Shown here: piece after piece, positions 1 to 3,869 of the stretch
How the letters are laid out: each line of letters opens with the position of its first letter
How positions within the stretch are numbered: position 1 is the stretch's first letter
Source of the DNA: Holophaga sp.
GTDB lineage: Bacteria > Acidobacteriota > Holophagae > Holophagales > Holophagaceae
DNA length: 5,294 bases
NCBI GenBank assembly: GCA_031292735.1
Contig: JARLGP010000135.1
Coordinates: 1-5,294 of the forward strand
Direction of reading: 5' to 3'
The notes under the pieces: model-generated
What the model was told of the DNA's origin: nothing
Database searches by the model: none
What the model saw: only the letters and a program-made list of their open reading frames with translations
Translations under genes and position numbers: made by a program

Positions 1-393
1 AACCCCCGGCGCCCGCTGGAGGCCTGCGGCACCAGCGGCATGAAGGTGGTGATGAACGGCGGGCTGCACATCTCCGCCCTGGACGGCTGGTGGGCCGAGG
101 CCTACGACGGCGAGAACGGCTTCGCCATCGGCAACGGCGAGGTGCACGCCAACGACGAGCTGCAGGACCAGCGCGACGCCGACGCCCTGTTCCGGCTGCT
201 GGAGGAGCAGGTCATCCCGCTCTACTACCGGCAGGACGCCAACGGGGTGCCCCGCGGCTGGGTGCACGCCATCAAGCGCTCCATGCGCACCCTGGCCTGG
301 CGCTTCAACGCCGATCGCATGGTCATGGACTACGTCCGCCACTGCTACCTGCCTGCGGCCATGGCCTCCTCATGCCAGATGCCCACGCCGTGA
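1..393 (+). CDS. glgP: alpha-glucan (glycogen) phosphorylase, C-terminal fragment
   Basis: This is the 3' end of a gene that starts left of the window; 130 codons are visible, ending in TGA at 391-393. The reading frame is open from base 1 and begins NPRRPLEACGTSGMKVVMNG. The EACGTSGMK segment matches the pyridoxal-phosphate site of glycogen/maltodextrin phosphorylases (E-A-S-G-T-S-N-M-K in the classical enzymes), so Lys15 of the fragment (bases 43-45) is the expected PLP lysine. The following GGLHISALDGWWAEAYDGENGFAIG and the terminal MVMDYVRHCYLPAA are typical of the bacterial alpha-glucan phosphorylase branch that carries a G in place of N before the Met-Lys. The enzyme releases glucose-1-phosphate from alpha-1,4-glucans in the cytoplasm. 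The gene is followed by 66 bases of AT-rich spacer and then cysK on the same strand; no functional link between the two is apparent. The family is certain; substrate chain-length preference is not readable. Confidence 0.93.
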   Translation, partial: NPRRPLEACGTSGMKVVMNGGLHISALDGWWAEAYDGENGFAIGNGEVHANDELQDQRDADALFRLLEEQVIPLYYRQDANGVPRGWVHAIKRSMRTLAWRFNADRMVMDYVRHCYLPAAMASSCQMPTP

Positions 394-459
394 CCCCCAG
401 AAAAAAACGTTATTGATTAAGTTTATAAGAATAGTTACATTGGGCCCAGAGGTGACTCC
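394..459 (+). promoter_or_regulatory. AT-rich leader and probable promoter of cysK
   Basis: These 66 bases are the first of the window's two non-coding AT-rich islands and contrast sharply with the GC-rich genes on both sides. They begin with an A-tract (401-407). One possible sigma70-like pair is TTGATT (413-418) and TACATT (436-441), with a 17-base spacer. It would start the transcript at about 447-449, inside the ribosome binding site, so it may be wrong. A second -10-like element, TATAAG (424-429), would start the message near 436 but has only the A-tract where a -35 should be. No recognisable operator for a sulfur regulator was identified. There is no hairpin plus T-run after the phosphorylase stop, so read-through into cysK is also possible. 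Confidence 0.45.
448..455 (+). promoter_or_regulatory. ribosome binding site of cysK
   Basis: AGAGGTGA lies four bases before the ATG at 460. It is a good Shine-Dalgarno match and fixes the start codon, since no better-placed in-frame start exists upstream. Confidence 0.75.
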
Positions 460-1404
460 ATGCCCAGACCCAATCGCGTCAACCACGCCTATGAGCTCAT
501 CGGCCACACCCCGGTGGTCAAGCTCAACCGGATCGTTCCTGAGGGGGCGGCCACGATCTACGTGAAGCTGGAAAGCGCCAATCCCGGCGGCAGCGTCAAG
601 GACCGCATCGCCCTGAGCATCATCGAGGATGCCGAGGCCTCCGGCAAGCTGAAGCCGGGGCAGGTGATCCTGGAGGCCACCAGCGGCAACACCGGCATCG
701 GCCTGGCCTTCGTGGCCGCGGCCAAGGGCTACGGCATCGCCCTGGTGATGCCCGACACCATGACCCTGGAGCGGCGGTCCCTGCTCAAGGCCTACGGCGC
801 CGAACTGATCCTCACCCCGGGTTCGGCCGGCATGAAGGGCGCCGTGGAGAAGGCCGAGGAACTGGCCAAGACCGATCCCAAGTACTTCCTCGCCCGGCAG
901 TTCGACAATCCCGCCAACCCGGCCATCCACCGCCGCACCACCGCCCTGGAAGTGCTGGAGCAGGTGCCGGAACTGGACGCCTTCGTGGCCGGCGTCGGCA
1001 CCGGCGGCACCGTCACCGGCGTGGGCGAGGTGCTCCTGGCCAAGAAGCCCGGCATCGTGGTGGTGGCGGTGGAGCCCGAAACCTCCCCGCTGCTCACCAA
1101 GGGCACCGCCGGCCCCAACAAGATCCAGGGCATCGGCGCCAACTTCATCCCCTCCGTGCTCAACCGGGAAGCCTACACCCGGGTGGAGGACGTCTCCTAC
1201 GAGGACGCCCTGGCCGTGGCCCGGCTGCTCACCCGCAAGGAGGGCCTGTTCTCCGGCATCTCCACCGGCGCCATCGTCCACGCCGCCATCAAGCTGGCGG
1301 TGGAGCTGGGCAAGGGCAAGACCGTGGTGGCGGTGCTGTGCGACACCGGCGAACGCTACCTGAGCCATCCCCTCTATGCCGAGATCGATGGCCCAGGCGT
1401 ATAG
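460..1404 (+). CDS. cysK: cysteine synthase (O-acetylserine sulfhydrylase, CysK type)
   Basis: The 314-residue product has the usual family length and is a fold-type II PLP enzyme. It makes L-cysteine from O-acetylserine and sulfide in the cytoplasm, the last step of sulfur assimilation. All hallmarks are present in order: IGHTPVVKLN near residues 14-23; PGGSVKDR with the PLP lysine at Lys47; the substrate loop TSGNTG at 74-79; the phosphate-binding GTGGT at 180-184; EPETSPLL at 205-212; KIQGIGANFIP at 221-231; GISTGA at 266-271, with the Ser that contacts the PLP ring nitrogen at 268; and CDTGERYLS at 294-302. There is no C-terminal CBS domain, which argues against cystathionine beta-synthase. 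The KIQGIG and CDTGERY motifs favour CysK over CysM, though the thiosulfate-using B type cannot be formally excluded. The gene ends five bases from the convergent alcohol dehydrogenase gene, and no serine acetyltransferase gene is in view. Confidence 0.95.
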   Translation: MPRPNRVNHAYELIGHTPVVKLNRIVPEGAATIYVKLESANPGGSVKDRIALSIIEDAEASGKLKPGQVILEATSGNTGIGLAFVAAAKGYGIALVMPDTMTLERRSLLKAYGAELILTPGSAGMKGAVEKAEELAKTDPKYFLARQFDNPANPAIHRRTTALEVLEQVPELDAFVAGVGTGGTVTGVGEVLLAKKPGIVVVAVEPETSPLLTKGTAGPNKIQGIGANFIPSVLNREAYTRVEDVSYEDALAVARLLTRKEGLFSGISTGAIVHAAIKLAVELGKGKTVVAVLCDTGERYLSHPLYAEIDGPGV

Positions 1405-1409
1405 GCTTC

Positions 1410-2453
1410 CTACAGCGTCTTGATGTCCAGGACGAAGCGGTAGCGCACGTCCCCCTTGAGCATCCGGGCGTAGGCCTCGTTCACGTCGCCCACCGGGATC
1501 AGCTCGATGTCCGAGACCACGTTGTGCTCGGCGCAGAAATCGAGCATCTCCTGGGTCTCCTTGATGCCCCCGATGAGCGAGCCGCTGAGGGTCTTGCGGC
1601 CGAAGATGAGGGAGCCGGCGGCGATGGGCGTGGGGGCCGGGGGGACGCCCAGCAGCACCATCGCCCCCTCCAGCCGGACCATGCCCAGGTACTGGTTGTA
1701 GTCGTGGGGGGCGGAGATGGTGTCGATGATGAGGTCGAACCGGCCGGCCAGCTGCTTGAAGGTGGCCGGGTCGGAGGTGAGGCCGAACCCGGCGGCGCCC
1801 AGCCGCCGGGCATCCGCCTCCTTGGCGCGGGAGGTGCTGAGCATGGTCACCTCGGCGCCCATGGCCGCGGCCAGCTTCACCGCCAGGTGCCCCAGGCCGC
1901 CCAGGCCCACCACTCCCACCCGGTCGCCGGGCTTGGTGTGCCAGTGGCGCAGCGGGGAATAGGTGGTGATGCCGGCGCACAGCAGCGGCGCCGAGGCGGC
2001 CAGGTCGAGCTTGGGGGAAAGGTGCAGGGCGAAGCCCTGGTTCACCACGATGCGGGTGGAGTAGCCGCCCTGGGTGCGGGTGACCCGGTCCATCTCGGTG
2101 CCGTTGTAGGTGAACGCGGCGCCCTTTTCACAGAACTGCTCCAGGTCCCGGGCGCAGCTGGGGCAGGTCCGGCAGGAATCGACCATGCAGCCGACCCCCG
2201 CCAGGTCGCCGGGCTTGAAGCCCTTGACCTGGGCCCCCACCCGGGCCACCCGGCCCACGATCTCGTGCCCGGGGACCATGGGGAAGAGCGAGCCGCCCCA
2301 CTCGTCCCGCACCTGGTGGATGTCCGAATGGCAGACGCCGCAGAAGGCGATCTCGATGAGCACGTCCCTGGGGCCCACCTCGCGGCGGTCCAGTTCGAAG
2401 GGCCCCAGCGGCTGGGCGGCGGCGGGGGCGGCGTAGGCTTTGGTGTGGATCAT
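1410..2453 (-). CDS. zinc-dependent NAD(P)H alcohol dehydrogenase / aldehyde reductase, YahK (cinnamyl alcohol dehydrogenase) type
   Basis: The 347-residue cytoplasmic medium-chain dehydrogenase interconverts aldehydes and primary alcohols. The N-terminal GroES-like domain carries the catalytic zinc ligands Cys41 (CGVCHSD) and His63/Glu64 (PGHE), with the third ligand Cys159 in LLCAGITTYSPLRHW. Four cysteines at 94, 97, 100 and 108 form the structural zinc site. The Rossmann motif GLGGLG is at 183-188, and STSRAK at 206-211 follows the second strand without an acidic residue, which in this family favours NADP(H) over NAD(H). IGGIKETQEMLDFCAEH near 294-310 is close to E. coli YahK and plant cinnamyl alcohol dehydrogenases. 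The ATG at 2453 is chosen because TTGGAGG (2458-2464) lies four bases upstream and the family homology begins there; the frame stays open further upstream only because of base composition. The physiological substrate is unknown; a broad aldehyde reductase is likely. Confidence 0.93.
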   Translation of the reverse strand: MIHTKAYAAPAAAQPLGPFELDRREVGPRDVLIEIAFCGVCHSDIHQVRDEWGGSLFPMVPGHEIVGRVARVGAQVKGFKPGDLAGVGCMVDSCRTCPSCARDLEQFCEKGAAFTYNGTEMDRVTRTQGGYSTRIVVNQGFALHLSPKLDLAASAPLLCAGITTYSPLRHWHTKPGDRVGVVGLGGLGHLAVKLAAAMGAEVTMLSTSRAKEADARRLGAAGFGLTSDPATFKQLAGRFDLIIDTISAPHDYNQYLGMVRLEGAMVLLGVPPAPTPIAAGSLIFGRKTLSGSLIGGIKETQEMLDFCAEHNVVSDIELIPVGDVNEAYARMLKGDVRYRFVLDIKTL

Positions 2454-2457
2454 GTGG

Positions 2458-2464
2458 CCTCCAA
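2458..2464 (-). promoter_or_regulatory. ribosome binding site of the alcohol dehydrogenase
   Basis: On the minus strand TTGGAGG precedes the ATG at 2453-2451 by four bases. It decides the start against longer in-frame extensions that run into the antitoxin region. Confidence 0.75.
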
Positions 2465-2520
2465 CGGGGCTCGGGCCCGTTTGCGGACAGACTACACCCG
2501 CATCCGCCCAGAGGGCCATG

Positions 2521-2536
2521 AAGTCCAGAAGGACTT
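2521..2536. repeat. perfect inverted repeat AAGTCC-AGAA-GGACTT
   Basis: Six-base arms at 2521-2526 and 2531-2536 flank a four-base centre. It overlaps the possible -35 of the antitoxin promoter (TTGATT at 2535-2540), so it could be a protein-binding site for either divergent gene. A transcribed hairpin is also possible, but there is no T-run to make it a terminator. Confidence 0.5.
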
Positions 2537-2537
2537 G

Positions 2538-2567
2538 ATTTTGAACTACAAAAGTATTATTTTGAAC
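2538..2567 (+). promoter_or_regulatory. candidate toxin-antitoxin operator: ATTTTGAAC direct repeat with TTTTG/CAAAA inverted half-sites
   Basis: ATTTTGAAC occurs at 2538-2546 and again at 2559-2567, a 21-base centre-to-centre distance that is about two helical turns. Between them CAAAA at 2549-2553 is the reverse complement of the TTTTG in both copies, giving TTTTG-N5-CAAAA-N6-TTTTG. The array covers the place where the promoter must lie and ends 12 bases before the antitoxin start. Phd/YefM antitoxins bind palindromes in this position to repress their own operon. The repeats are seen directly; binding is inferred. Confidence 0.55.
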
Positions 2568-2569
2568 GC

Positions 2570-2575
2570 GAGGTG
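2570..2575 (+). promoter_or_regulatory. ribosome binding site of the antitoxin
   Basis: GAGGTG lies four bases before the ATG at 2580 and identifies it as the start within a much longer open frame. Confidence 0.7.
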
Positions 2576-2579
2576 CCCC

Positions 2580-2843
2580 ATGCTGCCGACCCTCAAGCCG
2601 GTGACCGACATCAAGCGCCACGCCGTGGAGATCATCGACCAGCTGCGGCAGGACCGGGTGCCGGTGCTCATCACCGAGCGGGGCCGGGAAGCGGCCGTCC
2701 TGCTGGATGTGGGGACCTACAACGGCATGCTCCGGCGCCTGGAGATCCTGGAGGCCATCGCCGCAGGCGAACGGGCGTTCCTGGAAGGACGGGCCAGTTC
2801 CCACGAAGACGTGCAGGCCCGCATGGCCAAGCGATGGGCGTGA
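2580..2843 (+). CDS. type II toxin-antitoxin system antitoxin, Phd/YefM family
   Basis: The 87-residue acidic/basic mixed protein is of normal length for the family. Its N-terminal half (LKPVTDIKRHAVEIIDQL near 5-22, then PVLITERGREAAVLLDVGTY at 28-47) is the Phd/YefM DNA-binding dimer fold: a helix followed by the I-T-x-x-G-x-x-x-A-V-L strand pattern. The C-terminal half is predicted helical (LRRLEILEAIAAGERAFLEG) and ends HEDVQARMAKRW, typical of the flexible tail that wraps and neutralises the partner toxin. It should bind its toxin and, with it, the repeats just upstream to repress the operon. The start is set by GAGGTG at 2570-2575; the open frame reaches far upstream only because it shadows the opposite-strand dehydrogenase. 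It overlaps the toxin gene by 10 bases. The family call is firm. Confidence 0.88.
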   Translation: MLPTLKPVTDIKRHAVEIIDQLRQDRVPVLITERGREAAVLLDVGTYNGMLRRLEILEAIAAGERAFLEGRASSHEDVQARMAKRWA

Positions 2844-3148
2844 AGCCCCTGGCCATCCAGTGGGCGGCGCCGGCCGAGGATGCCCTGGACCGGATCCTGG
2901 GCTTCATCGAGGCGGAGAACCCCGCGGCGGCGCGCAAGCTGTGGGCCCGGGTCATGCGCGCGGTGGCCAATGCCGCCCTCCATCCGGAGATGGCCCCGCA
3001 CTTCCCGGGGCTGGGGCGGACCTACCGGGAGATCCTGGCGGTGCGCCCCTTCAGGGTGGTCTACCGGGTCGAGGCCGGGGCGCTCCGGGTCATCGCGGTG
3101 TTGCGCCAGGAGCAGGACTTCGACCCGCAGCGGTTCCTGGCGGACTGA
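2834..3148 (+). CDS. type II toxin-antitoxin system toxin, ParE/RelE superfamily
   Basis: The 104-residue protein matches ParE/RelE toxins in length and layout: an N-terminal strand (LAIQWAAPAEDALDRI near 6-21), a helical hairpin containing FIEAENPAAARKLWARVMRAVANAALHPEM (24-53), then R-T-Y-R-E-I at 62-67 and the beta-sheet core RPFRVVYRVEAGALRVIAVLRQEQDF (71-96). The Y-R-E-I and P-F-R-V-V-Y-R-V pattern is diagnostic of the superfamily. ParE members poison DNA gyrase and RelE members cut mRNA on the ribosome. This one looks closer to ParE, but the target cannot be read from sequence. The usual H-x-R-R-like ending of the last strand is replaced by RQEQDFDPQRF. The ATG at 2834 overlaps the antitoxin by 10 bases. 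A GTG at 2840 giving a 4-base GTGA overlap is an alternative start. Neither has a clear ribosome site, so translation is probably coupled to the antitoxin. Confidence 0.85.
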   Translation: MGVKPLAIQWAAPAEDALDRILGFIEAENPAAARKLWARVMRAVANAALHPEMAPHFPGLGRTYREILAVRPFRVVYRVEAGALRVIAVLRQEQDFDPQRFLAD

Positions 3149-3149
3149 A

Positions 3150-3869
3150 TCAGATCCGGGCGCCCCGGCTCCGCAGGACCGCCCGTGCCCGCTCCACCGC
3201 CGCCTCCGAAGGCGGCTCCAGGCCCTCCAGGGCGTAGTCCAGCCCCAGCTCCCGGTGCTTGCCCACCCCCAGCCGGTGGTAGGGCATGAGTTCCATGGGC
3301 GGGTGGCCCAGCCGCGCGGCGAAGTCCGCCGTGGCTTCCAGGTTCTCCGGATCGTCGTTGCGGCCGGGGATCAGCGGCACCCGCAGGACCATCGGAATGC
3401 CCAGGCCGGCCATGCGCAGCGCGTTCTCCAGGATCAGCCCGTTGGGCACGCCGGTGAGCCGGGCGTGGACCGCGCTGTCCATGTGCTTCAGGTCCAGGTA
3501 GACCAGGTCCATCAAGGCCAGCGCCGCGGCGTTGGCGGCCCAGGGGAAGTGGCCGCAGGTCTCCAGCGCCAGGTGGACGCCGGCTCCGTGCAGGCGCTGG
3601 GCCAGGTGGAGCAGCAGCCCGGGCTGGGCCGTGGCCTCGCCCCCGGAGAAGGTGACGCCGCCGCCGGACTGGCGGTAGAACACCCGGTCCCGCTCCACCT
3701 GCGCCAGGATGGCCTCCGCCGCCATGGGCCGGGCCCCGGACTGCCAGGCCTCCGGGTTGCAGCACCAGGCGCAGCGCAGGGGGCAGCCCTGGAAGAACAG
3801 GGTGCTGCGGATGCCCGGGCCGTCGTCGGTGGACCAGCGCTGGATCTCGAACAGCAGCCCCTCGCTCAT
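3150..3869 (-). CDS. glycyl radical enzyme-activating protein (radical SAM), short form
   Basis: The 239-residue radical SAM protein uses S-adenosylmethionine and a 4Fe-4S cluster to abstract a hydrogen from the glycine of its partner enzyme. The start reads FEIQRWSTDDGPGIRSTLFFQGCPLRC. The cluster ligands are Cys29, Cys33 and Cys36 (C-x3-C-x2-C), followed by an extra Cys37 and NPE. The SAM-binding SGGGVTFSGGE is at 68-78. DLKHMD (126-131), LRVPLIPGRND (162-172) and ELMPYHRLGVGKH (193-205) are activase signatures. After CNPE only about ten residues lead to the next helix. The cysteine-rich ferredoxin-like insert found in most non-PFL activases is missing, so it has PFL-activase length with GRE-activase-like motifs. 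The ATG at 3869 overlaps the partner's stop as ATGA and has no Shine-Dalgarno sequence, pointing to coupled translation. The open frame continues far upstream only as a shadow of the partner gene. Confidence 0.92.
   Translation of the reverse strand: MSEGLLFEIQRWSTDDGPGIRSTLFFQGCPLRCAWCCNPEAWQSGARPMAAEAILAQVERDRVFYRQSGGGVTFSGGEATAQPGLLLHLAQRLHGAGVHLALETCGHFPWAANAAALALMDLVYLDLKHMDSAVHARLTGVPNGLILENALRMAGLGIPMVLRVPLIPGRNDDPENLEATADFAARLGHPPMELMPYHRLGVGKHRELGLDYALEGLEPPSEAAVERARAVLRSRGARI

Larger units (their letters stand above)
2454..2579. promoter_or_regulatory. divergent control region between the alcohol dehydrogenase and the toxin-antitoxin pair
   Basis: This 126-base gap separates two divergent starts. 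The half next to the dehydrogenase (2454-2520) is GC-rich and carries its ribosome site. The half next to the antitoxin (2521-2569) is AT-rich and holds repeats listed separately. For the plus strand, TTGATT (2535-2540) is a -35-like element. TATTAT (2555-2560) matches the -10 consensus at 5 of 6 but lies only 14 bases downstream, and TTATTT (2558-2563) is at 17 bases but weaker. No convincing minus-strand promoter could be picked. Confidence 0.5.

Noticed and set aside
441..466. TGGGC/GCCCA pairing around the cysK ribosome site as a translational switch
   Set aside because: Only five base pairs across a 16-base loop in GC-rich DNA, and a competing local GGGCCC palindrome. This is expected by chance.
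370..1980. A 536-codon minus-strand open frame across cysK and the end of the dehydrogenase
   Set aside because: Its protein is low-complexity (Gly, His, Ala, Arg) with no family motif, and it lies antisense to cysK, whose every motif is intact. It is a by-product of high GC.
2472..2507. CGGGCCCG palindrome and GCGGA/TCCGC pair in the dehydrogenase leader
   Set aside because: Short GC-only dyads are common at this base composition, and they lack spacing or position that would suggest a site.
1338..2579. Plus-strand open frame upstream of and continuous with the antitoxin
   Set aside because: It is antisense to the dehydrogenase with no recognisable domain. The antitoxin has its own ribosome site and a normal family length from 2580.
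2454..2804. N-terminal extension of the alcohol dehydrogenase by 117 residues
   Set aside because: The extension is antisense to the antitoxin and has no homology. A strong ribosome site precedes the ATG at 2453.
3720..3780. Adjacent cysteines (C36, C37) in the activase as a sign of sequencing error or a selenoprotein
   Set aside because: The frame is intact and no in-frame TGA is present. The residue after the third cluster cysteine is variable in the family.
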